From a virus, in IMG/VR virus record IMGVR_UViG_3300032265_002113, positions 1-64,000 of that record: a stretch of 64,000 nucleotides of DNA; one strand, written 5' to 3'. The position numbers and the translations under genes were made by a program. The stretch's first letter is position 1; the number at the start of each line of letters is the position of its first letter. The notes beneath the pieces are model-generated. The model saw nothing but the letters and a program-made list of their open reading frames with translations, had not been told where the DNA came from and did no database searches. Positions 7,134 through 12,750 of the stretch are shown piece after piece.

Positions 7134-7136
7134 ATA
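7130..7136 (+). promoter_or_regulatory. Possible late promoter box
   Basis: ATAAATA, one base short of the full T4 late box TATAAATA (the preceding base is A), sits 28 bases ahead of the ATG at 7165 and overlaps the stop codon of the 59-residue gene. Position is right for a late promoter; the mismatch keeps confidence modest. Confidence 0.35.
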
Positions 7137-7164
7137 CAACCCACAACTAACTTGAAAGAATATT

Positions 7165-7482
7165 ATGAGCACATTTATCGAAGTATTTTCTGTTGAAAAA
7201 AACACCAAAGTAATTATCAATCTAGATTCAATTCTAGAAATTGCGCCGCTGCGTGAAGGTGGTTGTAATTTGTTTTTCCCTGATGCTGCGGCTGTTGGTG
7301 GTAAAAACTCTATGAAGGTTACAGATTCTTATTCAATGTTCCAACAATTTGCATTGCAGACAGTATCACCAGAAGATATTGCATCACGAATTCAAAGAAT
7401 GCAACCGCAAGAAACTGAACGCCGTGGTCCAGGTCGCCCACCAAAAGTAACTATGGGCAATACTACCGCTGGTCTTGAATAA
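7165..7482 (+). CDS. Small protein with C-terminal AT-hook
   Basis: 105 residues. The first 70 form a compact beta-rich domain (FIEVFSVEKNTKVIINLDSILEI). After it comes RRGPGRPPK at residues 86-94, a textbook AT-hook (core GRP flanked by basic residues) that binds the minor groove of AT-rich DNA. The organisation, a small domain plus AT-hook, suggests a DNA-associated accessory factor. Starts after AAAGAATATT and stops 1 base into the next ATG. Confidence 0.6.
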   Translation: MSTFIEVFSVEKNTKVIINLDSILEIAPLREGGCNLFFPDAAAVGGKNSMKVTDSYSMFQQFALQTVSPEDIASRIQRMQPQETERRGPGRPPKVTMGNTTAGLE

Positions 7483-7754
7483 TGGATAATAACCGCGAAG
7501 TGTTGTTAATTGCACAAGAAGAATGTGCAGAGGTAATACAAGCGATTAGTAAGTGTTTTAGGTTTGGCCTCGATAACATCAAGCCAAACACAACTAAAAC
7601 TAATCGTGAACACCTAGAAGAAGAAATTGGTGACCTGATGGCTATGGTTTACATTTGTTATGATTTGAAAATTATTAATCCCGTCAAGGTGCTTGAAGCA
7701 CAAGAAAACAAAATTCACAAACTTAAAAAATGGTCTACAGTATTTGATGAGTAA
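7482..7754 (+). CDS. MazG-like nucleotide pyrophosphohydrolase
   Basis: 90 residues. The all-alpha NTP pyrophosphatase signature is visible: EECAE (E13-E17, EExxE) and, after a loop, EEEIGDLMAM (E48-D51, ExxD), which together bind Mg2+. The family hydrolyses NTPs or dNTPs to NMP and PPi. MazG-type genes are common auxiliary genes in marine T4-like phages, proposed to lower (p)ppGpp or to clean the nucleotide pool. This single-domain form is closer to the short phage versions than to bacterial two-domain MazG. Confidence 0.75.
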   Translation: MDNNREVLLIAQEECAEVIQAISKCFRFGLDNIKPNTTKTNREHLEEEIGDLMAMVYICYDLKIINPVKVLEAQENKIHKLKKWSTVFDE

Positions 7755-8022
7755 TATTTTAAAATGGATTAGTAATGATTACGAAAGCAATAGAGTACGT
7801 TTTTATTTTGAGATCCTTGCTTGGGCTTTATCTGTTGGTTGTGCTATCACTATGGCCCTCACCGTGCCTAATCCTCCCCTTCTTATCATGTACCCAGTTT
7901 GGATTACAGGTTGTCTTATATACGCTGGGTGCGCTTATACTCGGCGTTCCTTTGGTATGCTCGCTAATTATTTCCTATTGGTCACCATCGACTCTATCGG
8001 ATTATTAAGGATGGTATTGTGA
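7747..8022 (+). CDS. Conserved phage inner-membrane protein
   Basis: 91 residues with three hydrophobic segments (about residues 18-36, 41-58 and 66-85). The pattern NDYESNRVRFYFEILAW, PVWITGCLIYAGCAYTR and IDSIGLLRM is a conserved membrane protein of T4-like marine phages that I recognise but cannot assign a role. ATG 7747 overlaps the end of the MazG-like gene and is preferred over the upstream 7693, which would add residues encoded inside that gene. Confidence 0.65.
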   Translation: MSNILKWISNDYESNRVRFYFEILAWALSVGCAITMALTVPNPPLLIMYPVWITGCLIYAGCAYTRRSFGMLANYFLLVTIDSIGLLRMVL

Positions 8023-8291
8023 CATTTACTGAGGATGATACTGTGACATTAACGACAAATGCATTTAATGTTGTACAACAAACACCTTATATTCCACCAA
8101 CGCCGGCACCAACTTGGTATGTTACAATGCCTGAACCAATCAGTTATGAGTTTCGGGTGGTTGAATATATGAAAGATGGAAAAATAGATAAAGTTGCTTT
8201 ACAGATGTGTAAACATATACACGACCAATATGGCAATATAAAAACACAGGGAATTTGGCAAGAAGTACCACGAACACAAATTCAATTATGA
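8019..8291 (+). CDS. Small phage protein of unknown function, GTG start
   Basis: 90 residues. GTG 8019 overlaps the preceding stop; AAGGATGG just upstream acts as ribosome site. The N-terminal 40 residues are Thr/Pro-rich (YIPPTPAPTWYVTMPEP), the rest has a beta-alpha-beta pattern (EFRVVEYMKDGKIDKVALQMCKHI). I do not recognise a domain. Confidence 0.5.
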   Translation: MTFTEDDTVTLTTNAFNVVQQTPYIPPTPAPTWYVTMPEPISYEFRVVEYMKDGKIDKVALQMCKHIHDQYGNIKTQGIWQEVPRTQIQL

Positions 8292-8851
8292 ATATCTTTT
8301 ACCTCGACAACGATCCAAAAGTGTGTGCAGAAATGCACAACAATAAGCATACAATAAAAATGATTCTTGAATACTCTCAACTATTGTCCACCGCTCATCG
8401 GGTGCTTGACGGTGAAGAATATTTCGAGTTGACTGCAAATGGTCGCCGAATTAAACGCTGGGAATTATCAGATGACCGTGAAGAAAAACTTTACAAAGCT
8501 TCACATATCAATCATCCTTCCGCTATTTGGTGTCGTAAAGGTATAATCCAATACCGCTGGCTGCATAATCTTTTGATTGAACTATGTAAAGAATACACAT
8601 ATCGTTATGGTAAAATTCACAAAGTTGAACGGGATGGTCTACTCTGGAAATTAGAACAACCACCAAAAAATATACATACTGATGTATTCTGGTCTGAACC
8701 AACACCTGCAATGCCTGATGAAGTAAAGATTGCCGGTGATTCTGTTGCATCGTATAGGAATTATTATATAAATAATAAGACGCACCTAGCCTCATGGCGT
8801 GGTAAGATTAACTCTCGTAATGTTCCAGGATGGTATAATGCCCAGCTATGA
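8288..8851 (+). CDS. Conserved phage protein, DNDP/KHTIKMILE family, unknown function
   Basis: 187 residues. Highly characteristic segments: MNIFYLDNDPKVCAEMHNNKHTIKMILEYSQLLSTAHRVLDG at the N-terminus, NHPSAIWCRKGIIQYRWLHNLLIELCKEYTYRYGKIHK in the middle, and a C-terminal AMPDEVKIAGDSVASYRNYY. This family is found in many phages, sometimes loosely annotated as a pyrimidine-dimer glycosylase; I see no real support for that, since the His/Lys/Trp-rich pattern is its own. It may be a nucleic-acid enzyme because of the many conserved His, Lys and Tyr. ATG 8288 places the conserved N-terminus at residue 1. Confidence 0.65.
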   Translation: MNIFYLDNDPKVCAEMHNNKHTIKMILEYSQLLSTAHRVLDGEEYFELTANGRRIKRWELSDDREEKLYKASHINHPSAIWCRKGIIQYRWLHNLLIELCKEYTYRYGKIHKVERDGLLWKLEQPPKNIHTDVFWSEPTPAMPDEVKIAGDSVASYRNYYINNKTHLASWRGKINSRNVPGWYNAQL

Positions 8852-9116
8852 TTTCTTAAATAAAGATACAAACAAAGTAGAAGAACACCGTATGAGAATT
8901 GCGGAACTAGATTCGTTTGTTGAAAACAATCCACACCTTGAACGCTATCATACAGCACACAATCTTCCAATTATGTCAGATGGTGCTCGTATGTCTGTTC
9001 CCGGTATTGGTCAAGCTCACATGGCCTTTGAACGCGGTGTCATTCAACGCATGAAAGAATCCATTCCAGGAAACACAATGTCGGGTCATAAAACAAAGTT
9101 GCCTAGAGAATGGTAA
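8838..9116 (+). CDS. FmdB-like N-terminus protein, Cys-free phage variant
   Basis: 92 residues beginning MPSYDFLNKDTNKVEEHRMRIAELDSFVENNPHLER. The opening MPxYxFxNxxTxxxEE resembles the FmdB/zinc-ribbon start, but the Cys pairs are missing, as in the small conserved proteins of T4-like cyanophages. The rest carries a Gly-rich loop (SVPGIGQAHMAFERGVIQRM). Function unknown. ATG 8838 overlaps the 3' end of the previous gene. Confidence 0.55.
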   Translation: MPSYDFLNKDTNKVEEHRMRIAELDSFVENNPHLERYHTAHNLPIMSDGARMSVPGIGQAHMAFERGVIQRMKESIPGNTMSGHKTKLPREW

Positions 9117-9265
9117 TTAATCGTCCTTATCGCATTCCTGCACTTCTTGGTACTGGCTATTACAAACAGCCACAAAAACAACAAGCACAACCCAAGAAAG
9201 TTCCACAAACCAAAGTAGCTGCTTTACTAAAGAAGGATCCTGCAACAACAAAAACCTCCAAATAA
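9110..9265 (+). CDS. Small basic Gln/Lys-rich protein (51 aa)
   Basis: ATG 9110 overlaps the stop of the previous gene; ends at TAA 9263-9265, 28 bases before the PhoH gene. Composition is Lys/Gln/Pro/Ala-rich (KQPQKQQAQPKKVPQTKV), predicted disordered and strongly basic. The tight spacing argues for a real gene; it may bind nucleic acid by charge alone. Confidence 0.45.
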   Translation: MVINRPYRIPALLGTGYYKQPQKQQAQPKKVPQTKVAALLKKDPATTKTSK

Positions 9266-9292
9266 TCCCGCAACAACAACAAGGATGTTTCA

Positions 9293-10057
9293 ATGGCAAC
9301 CAACAGAAAAACAGCAATACAAAAACGTGAAGATTCAATTGAAGGTGATACAACAACACACAGACACCAACCAGTTTCAAACTCATTAAAAATAAAATTA
9401 GACCATTTAAAAACTTTTGAAGCACTAACACAAAATCAACAAAAATTCTTTGATGCATACAAGACAGGTGATTACTTCATTGGCCTACTAGGATCACCAG
9501 GTGTTGGTAAAACATTCTTAGCATTGTATCGTGCGATTGAAGAGGTTCTAAACAAAGATAATCCGTTCACTCATGTTGTAGTTGTTCGTTCTGCTGTACA
9601 GGTAAGAGACCAAGGTTTTGTTCCAGGTACATTAGAGGAAAAAATGGAGATTTATGAAGTGCCTTACAAAGAAATTTGTGAGACACTTTTTGGTCGTTCC
9701 GATGCATGGGATAGACTAAAGGAACAAGGATATGCTAGATTTATTTCAACTACTGCTATTCGTGGTATCTCTATTGATAACTCTATCATTATTGTAGATG
9801 AATGTCAGTCGATGACATTTCATGAATTGAGTTCTGTTATCTCCCGTGTTGGTCACCGTTCTAAGATTATTTTTGTTGGTGACCTAAAACAGAATGATTT
9901 GATTAAGAGTAGAAATGATATATCAGGTCTTGCTGAGTTTTTGAATGTTGCAAGACATATGGATGAGTTTACTGAAATCAATTTTACACCAGACGATATT
10001 GTTCGCAGCAGTTTGGTTAAATCATGGATTGTTGCCTGCGATAAATTAGGAATATAA
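9293..10057 (+). CDS. phoH: PhoH-like P-loop ATPase
   Basis: 254 residues. Walker A GSPGVGKT (67-74), the family segment VVVVRSAVQVRDQGFVPG (95-112), Walker B IIIVDE (165-170) and the motif III-like GDLKQ (196-200) are all in the PhoH order, which resembles the N-terminal RecA-like half of superfamily 1 helicases. PhoH genes are a hallmark of marine and freshwater phages; the host version is in the phosphate regulon and has been linked to RNA metabolism, but the phage role is unsettled. The first 35 residues are a polar extension. It stops 1 base into the next ATG. Confidence 0.9.
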   Translation: MATNRKTAIQKREDSIEGDTTTHRHQPVSNSLKIKLDHLKTFEALTQNQQKFFDAYKTGDYFIGLLGSPGVGKTFLALYRAIEEVLNKDNPFTHVVVVRSAVQVRDQGFVPGTLEEKMEIYEVPYKEICETLFGRSDAWDRLKEQGYARFISTTAIRGISIDNSIIIVDECQSMTFHELSSVISRVGHRSKIIFVGDLKQNDLIKSRNDISGLAEFLNVARHMDEFTEINFTPDDIVRSSLVKSWIVACDKLGI

Positions 10058-10719
10058 TGTTTAACTACTGCCCACCAAAACCTTTACAAGATTTACAATC
10101 TACTACTTTTCCTGATGGTAAAAGATACTATCATTTAGCTGATGGTACAAGATTGCCTTCTATTACCACTGTTTTAGGTGCGATGAGTAAAGCTGACATA
10201 CTTGCATGGCGTAAACGTGTTGGTGAAGAAGAAGCTAATAAAATCTCACGCAAAGCATCTGGCCGTGGTACAAATGTGCATAGTATCTGTGAAGCATATC
10301 TAAACAATAATGTGGATTATTCAAAGAAGGCTATGCCTGATGCATTGGAAATGTTCAAGAGTCTTAAACCAATCATAGATGCGAATGTATCTGATATTTG
10401 GTATCAAGAGTGTACATTGTTTTCCAAAAAACTTGGTGTTGCAGGTCGTGTTGACTTGATTGCACATTGGGACGGAAAACTATCCATTATTGACTTCAAG
10501 ACCAGTAGTAGAATCAAAACTAGAGATAAAGTTATGTCTTATTTTTGGCAAGAAACTGCATATGCATTGATGTTGGAGGAAATGATTGGTGAACCTGTCG
10601 ACCAGATTGTTACACTTATGGCTGTAGATGGTTCTGAACCATTAGTATTTGTTGAAAAGACACAAGACCATATAGATGGACTTGTCAAAGCGATTGAATT
10701 TTATAAAACAACCTTATAA
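10057..10719 (+). CDS. PD-(D/E)XK exonuclease, MGME1/RecB-like
   Basis: 220 residues. The RecB-type nuclease motifs appear in order: GRGTNVHSICE (69-79, with H75 and E79), E118, GRVDLI with D133, IIDFKTS with D146 and K148, and QETAYA with Q165 and Y169. These build a two-metal nuclease site. T4-like cyanophages carry the same type of gene, often annotated as mitochondrial genome maintenance exonuclease 1-like. Probable roles are processing of DNA ends in recombination-dependent replication or degradation of host DNA. Overlaps the PhoH stop, so the two are coexpressed. Confidence 0.8.
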   Translation: MFNYCPPKPLQDLQSTTFPDGKRYYHLADGTRLPSITTVLGAMSKADILAWRKRVGEEEANKISRKASGRGTNVHSICEAYLNNNVDYSKKAMPDALEMFKSLKPIIDANVSDIWYQECTLFSKKLGVAGRVDLIAHWDGKLSIIDFKTSSRIKTRDKVMSYFWQETAYALMLEEMIGEPVDQIVTLMAVDGSEPLVFVEKTQDHIDGLVKAIEFYKTTL

Positions 10720-10722
10720 ATA
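10715..10722 (+). promoter_or_regulatory. T4-type late promoter box
   Basis: TATAAATA, exact late box, overlapping the last codon and stop of the nuclease gene, 26 bases ahead of the ATG of the fibre-tip gene at 10748. It gives the two-gene tail module its own late transcription inside an early/middle region. Confidence 0.65.
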
Positions 10723-10747
10723 AATATAATAAAAAAAGGAGAACACA

Positions 10748-11116
10748 ATGTCAGCAACATTAGGAAATGGATCAATTACATTTGGAGACGGTACCACACA
10801 GTCAACAGCGGCCTCCGATATAGGTGTAGGCCAAACCTGGCAAAGTTTCACTTACCCCGGAAGGATATGGAGCACAACTTACACTAATACTACAGGAAAA
10901 CCTATAATGGTTATAATTAGCGGTCATTGCCAACCAAATCAAGAATACTGGCTTGATATAGATGGAGTGCATACTATGGGAAACAGTATGGGTGGAGGAA
11001 TGTCAGGAGATGGTTATCTAGCTGCTATTATTAGACCCGGTGGAACATATCTTGCAAATAATAATGGATCTGGATTTGACACTGGTTCCGGTTTTAGATG
11101 GTTTGAACTTCGTTAA
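10748..11116 (+). CDS. Small tail-fibre tip / adhesin-like protein
   Basis: 122 residues. N-terminus LGNGSITFGDGTTQSTAA is the typical fibre phrase (FGDGTTQ-T-A) that precedes receptor-binding tips; the similar FSDGTSQNTAA occurs in the fibre gene at 33562. The remaining 90 residues form a Gly/Trp/Tyr-rich beta domain (NTTGKPIMVIISGHCQPNQEYWLDI) of the kind that tips collar and tail fibres. A strong AAAGGAG ribosome site precedes the ATG. Why it sits apart from the other fibres, next to replication genes, is not clear. Likely a structural late protein. Confidence 0.6.
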   Translation: MSATLGNGSITFGDGTTQSTAASDIGVGQTWQSFTYPGRIWSTTYTNTTGKPIMVIISGHCQPNQEYWLDIDGVHTMGNSMGGGMSGDGYLAAIIRPGGTYLANNNGSGFDTGSGFRWFELR

Positions 11117-11134
11117 CGAATAAAAGGATTATAA

Positions 11135-11416
11135 ATGCCACATTACAAAAATACTGAAAATGATATTCATTGGTTAGATTCTTCGGATGAAGAAAAAGAT
11201 TATTTGCCAGAAGGTTTTATTCAAATAACAGACGATGAAGCTGAAGACATTCGTGAAGCAAAAAGAATCGCATTATATGAAAATTTAACTTATGCACAAA
11301 AACGTGCAGCTGAATACCCATTGTTTGCAGACCAGCTCGATTTGTTATATCATGGAGGTATAGATGAATGGAAAGCAGCTATTCAAGTTATCAAAGATAA
11401 GTATCCCAAAACATAA
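11135..11416 (+). CDS. Tail-fibre assembly / XkdW-like accessory protein
   Basis: 93 residues, acidic. The C-terminal part RAAEYPLFADQLDLLYHGGIDEWKAAIQVIKDKYPK is a motif often found at the ends of small phage proteins encoded just after tail fibres (assembly-chaperone or XkdW-like proteins). It follows the fibre-tip gene by 18 bases behind AAAAGGATTATAA. Most likely it helps folding or attachment of that tip; the motif also occurs fused to fibres. Confidence 0.6.
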   Translation: MPHYKNTENDIHWLDSSDEEKDYLPEGFIQITDDEAEDIREAKRIALYENLTYAQKRAAEYPLFADQLDLLYHGGIDEWKAAIQVIKDKYPKT

Positions 11417-11429
11417 ATTCATGAGAGGC

Positions 11430-11458
11430 TTGACAATCCTCTAATCCTGTGATATAAT
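11430..11458 (+). promoter_or_regulatory. Perfect sigma70 promoter of the tmRNA locus
   Basis: TTGACA (11430-11435), 17-base spacer, TATAAT (11453-11458): exact consensus in both boxes and spacing. The predicted start (11465-11466) coincides with the first base of the tRNA-like stem at 11467. The spacer shares AATC and CTGTG elements with the promoters at 3383 and 6896. It is the only promoter seen for the whole 11.43-11.99 kb non-coding block. Confidence 0.9.
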
Positions 11459-11465
11459 ATATACT

Positions 11466-11559
11466 TTACACACTTATGAACTGGGACATGGCTCAGCTGT
11501 GCAATTAGACTAAGTTCCCACTCTGTGGGTACGGGAGTGAGAATCTCCCTAAGTGTGTA
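11466..11559 (+). ncRNA. tRNA-like domain at the 5' end of the tmRNA transcript
   Basis: A closed fold with a 10-bp end stem: 11467-11476 pairs with 11550-11559 (TACACACTTA with TAAGTGTGTA). Next to it is a T-arm-like hairpin, GGGAG (11533-11537), 7-base loop TGAGAAT, CTCCC (11545-11549), so the 7 bases after the T stem are exactly the acceptor strand, as in tRNA. A second hairpin CCCAC-TCT-GTGGG (11517-11529) sits where a long variable arm would be, and AACT (11479-11482) can pair with AGTT (11513-11516). I cannot fit an anticodon arm, and no CCA follows. It is therefore not an ordinary tRNA; it could be a degenerate tRNA, a decoy, or an extra domain of the tmRNA precursor. Confidence 0.55.
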
Positions 11560-11565
11560 TTTTAT

Positions 11566-11627
11566 TGCTGTATGAAGCAAAGAGAAAAGTGTTCTGGACG
11601 GGGGTGCGAATCCCCCCAGGTCCACCA
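11566..11627 (+). ncRNA. ssrA: Two-piece (permuted) tmRNA, acceptor piece
   Basis: The 3' end shows a T-arm, GGGGG (11600-11604), loop TGCGAAT, CCCCC (11612-11616), then the acceptor strand CAGGTCC (11617-11623) and discriminator plus tail ACCA (11624-11627). That strand pairs over 7 bp with GGGCCTG at 11802-11808, about 180 bases downstream, including a G-U pair at the third position, the alanine identity element of tmRNA. TGTTCTG (11590-11596) pairs with CAGAGCA (11820-11826), and TGCTGT (11566-11571) with ACAGCA (11843-11848), giving a broken P2 helix. The order acceptor piece first, coding piece second is that of circularly permuted tmRNA genes. The 5' end of the mature piece is my estimate. 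Confidence 0.85.
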
Positions 11628-11639
11628 TAAGGAAATTTG

Positions 11640-11813
11640 ATGAAATTGGAAAAAGTAAAACAGTATTTTGTTGTAGTAGACAAAGATGACACAGTAAAAA
11701 GAGTGTGTTGGGCACCTTTACTTTGGGATATGACTAAACGTGGATATCGTTTTACAGGATTTAAAGGATTGAATTATCCTCTTCCAAAGTTTCTTTATGT
11801 TGGGCCTGCATAG
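11640..11813 (+). CDS. 57-residue ORF inside the tmRNA intervening segment
   Basis: ATG 11640 follows AAGGAAATTTG, whose AAGGA ribosome site begins 2 bases after the CCA of the acceptor piece. The frame ends at TAG 11811-11813, inside the coding piece, so its last codons (GGG CCT GCA TAG) are the tmRNA acceptor strand and D region. The product is basic and aromatic (begins MKLEKVKQYFVVVDKDD, later GYRFTGFKGLNYPLPKFLY), with codon use like the phage background. It fills nearly all of the segment that must be removed to mature the two RNA pieces. No family is recognised. A chance frame cannot be excluded. Confidence 0.5.
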   Translation: MKLEKVKQYFVVVDKDDTVKRVCWAPLLWDMTKRGYRFTGFKGLNYPLPKFLYVGPA

Positions 11814-11967
11814 TTTCGACAGAGCAAAGAGTAACAGAGTGGACAGCACGGTAGGCGATGACCGTTAATCAAGCAAAAAACGTAAATGCAAACGACTCCG
11901 CATATCGCCTAGCTGCTTAAGCTAAGCTGAGGTTTCGCCGACTGTCCTTATTATCCAATCAGTCGGC
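11802..11967 (+). ncRNA. ssrA: Two-piece (permuted) tmRNA, coding piece with tag ORF
   Basis: Starts with acceptor strand GGGCCTG (11802-11808) and the conserved D-like GTTTCGACAG (TTCGAC as in all tmRNAs). A pseudoknot-type stem ACGGT/ACCGT (11848-11852 with 11861-11865) precedes the A-rich stretch AAGCAAAAAACGTAAAT. The resume codon GCA (11888) opens the tag ANDSAYRLAA, ended by TAA 11918-11920; U at -5 and A at -4 before GCA match the conserved upstream element. A P5-type stem (CCTAGC with GCT-G-AGG, or TAGCT with AGCTA) encloses the stop. An 8-bp hairpin (11937-11944 with 11960-11967) ends the structured region. Known role: with SmpB, tmRNA rescues stalled ribosomes and tags the product for proteolysis. 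Confidence 0.88.
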
Positions 11968-11990
11968 ACATTAAGTAAGAAAGGAAACAA

Positions 11991-12542
11991 ATGCGAAGTA
12001 AACCAATACTTTTCAGCATAGTAGTTTCCGCAATAGTTCTTTGCCTCTCCATGGTAAATATTAATTTTAGAATTCCTCTAAAAGCTAATTATCAGGATCT
12101 CACTGAGGCAACAAAGAGGCAGGTTACATGCCTTGCAGAGAACATTTACTTTGAAGCTGGACATGAACCATTGAGTGGTAAACAAGCTGTTGCTTTTGTT
12201 ACCATTAATCGTGTTCAATCCGGTTACAGTAAAGATATTTGCGGAGTTGTTCATCAAAAGTCGGGAGAGACCTGTCAGTTTTCCTGGTTGTGTGATAAAA
12301 ACATTACCAGTAAACGCTTGACAATTAGAGATAGTTCGTTGTATAATGAAGTTCGTGAGTTAGCCGTGGACATGATTCTAAATCGTGACCTCAAGGAAGA
12401 TGTTACACAAGGTGCAACATACTACCATGCTGACTATGTAAATCCTCATTGGCCTTACAAGAAAGTAAAGCAAATTGGTGCTCATATTTTCTATGTAAAC
12501 CATGCGGATAAAATTGACAGAAATAGGAGTTTTTATGAATAA
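11991..12542 (+). CDS. SleB-type cell-wall hydrolase (probable endolysin)
   Basis: 183 residues. N-terminal signal-anchor at about residues 5-22 (PILFSIVVSAIVLCLSMV), then a Hydrolase_2/SleB domain with the hallmark NIYFEAGHEPLSGKQAVAFVTINRV (catalytic Glu about 55) and CQFSW, followed by TYYHADYVNPHW. SleB enzymes are lytic transglycosylase-like and cut the glycan strand of peptidoglycan. The uncleaved-looking anchor suggests export by the host Sec system, like SAR endolysins. AAGGAAACAA precedes the ATG 24 bases after the tmRNA hairpin, so it may share the tmRNA promoter. The gene contains another sigma70 promoter (12318). Confidence 0.8.
   Translation: MRSKPILFSIVVSAIVLCLSMVNINFRIPLKANYQDLTEATKRQVTCLAENIYFEAGHEPLSGKQAVAFVTINRVQSGYSKDICGVVHQKSGETCQFSWLCDKNITSKRLTIRDSSLYNEVRELAVDMILNRDLKEDVTQGATYYHADYVNPHWPYKKVKQIGAHIFYVNHADKIDRNRSFYE
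12318..12347 (+). promoter_or_regulatory. Intragenic sigma70 promoter
   Basis: TTGACA (12318-12323), 18-base spacer, TATAAT (12342-12347), inside the SleB-like gene and preceded by GC as in the other copies of this promoter type. Predicted start near 12354; it would supply the small membrane protein, gp33 and gp59 genes downstream. Confidence 0.65.
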
Positions 12543-12750
12543 AGATATTATGACTTTAGTTGTTAGCATAACCATTTTACTAGCAGGTATTATTGCAGGT
12601 GTAACAGTTTATCATCTGAATGACAGAATGAACTTTGCAAAGAACATGGAATCAGCAATTGCCAAAGGTGTTGATCCTCTTTCGGTTAAGTGTTCCTATG
12701 AGGAACGTCCTACTTCAACTTGCATTGCATATGCATTAGGTAAACGCTAA
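12535..12750 (+). CDS. Conserved small membrane protein
   Basis: 71 residues with one membrane segment (about 6-27, MTLVVSITILLAGIIAGVTVYHL) and a polar C-terminal half that ends CSYEERPTSTCIAYALGKR. The GVDPLSVKCSYEE...CIAYA pattern is recognisable from small proteins next to gp33/gp59 in T4-like marine phages, with no known role. TAGGAG precedes ATG 12535, which overlaps the 3' end of the hydrolase gene. Its place after a cell-wall hydrolase makes a lysis role possible, but it is not a typical holin. Confidence 0.6.
   Translation: MNKDIMTLVVSITILLAGIIAGVTVYHLNDRMNFAKNMESAIAKGVDPLSVKCSYEERPTSTCIAYALGKR

Noticed and set aside
8288-8851. Pyrimidine-dimer DNA glycosylase
   Set aside because: This name is sometimes attached to the family, but the sequence does not resemble T4 DenV and I see no catalytic signature; left as unknown.
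11466-11559. Ordinary tRNA gene
   Set aside because: Acceptor-like and T-arm-like parts fit, but no 5-bp stem with a 7-base loop and U33 can be placed as an anticodon arm, and no CCA or CCA-like end follows. Kept only as a tRNA-like domain.
11937-11967. Rho-independent terminator after the tmRNA
   Set aside because: The 8-bp hairpin is followed by ACATTAAG and not by a T tract; it is better seen as the closing hairpin of the coding piece.
11802-11990. One-piece (standard) tmRNA ending downstream of the tag
   Set aside because: No T-arm or CCA end lies between the tag stop (11920) and the hydrolase ATG (11991), whereas a matching acceptor strand and T-arm lie upstream at 11600-11627.
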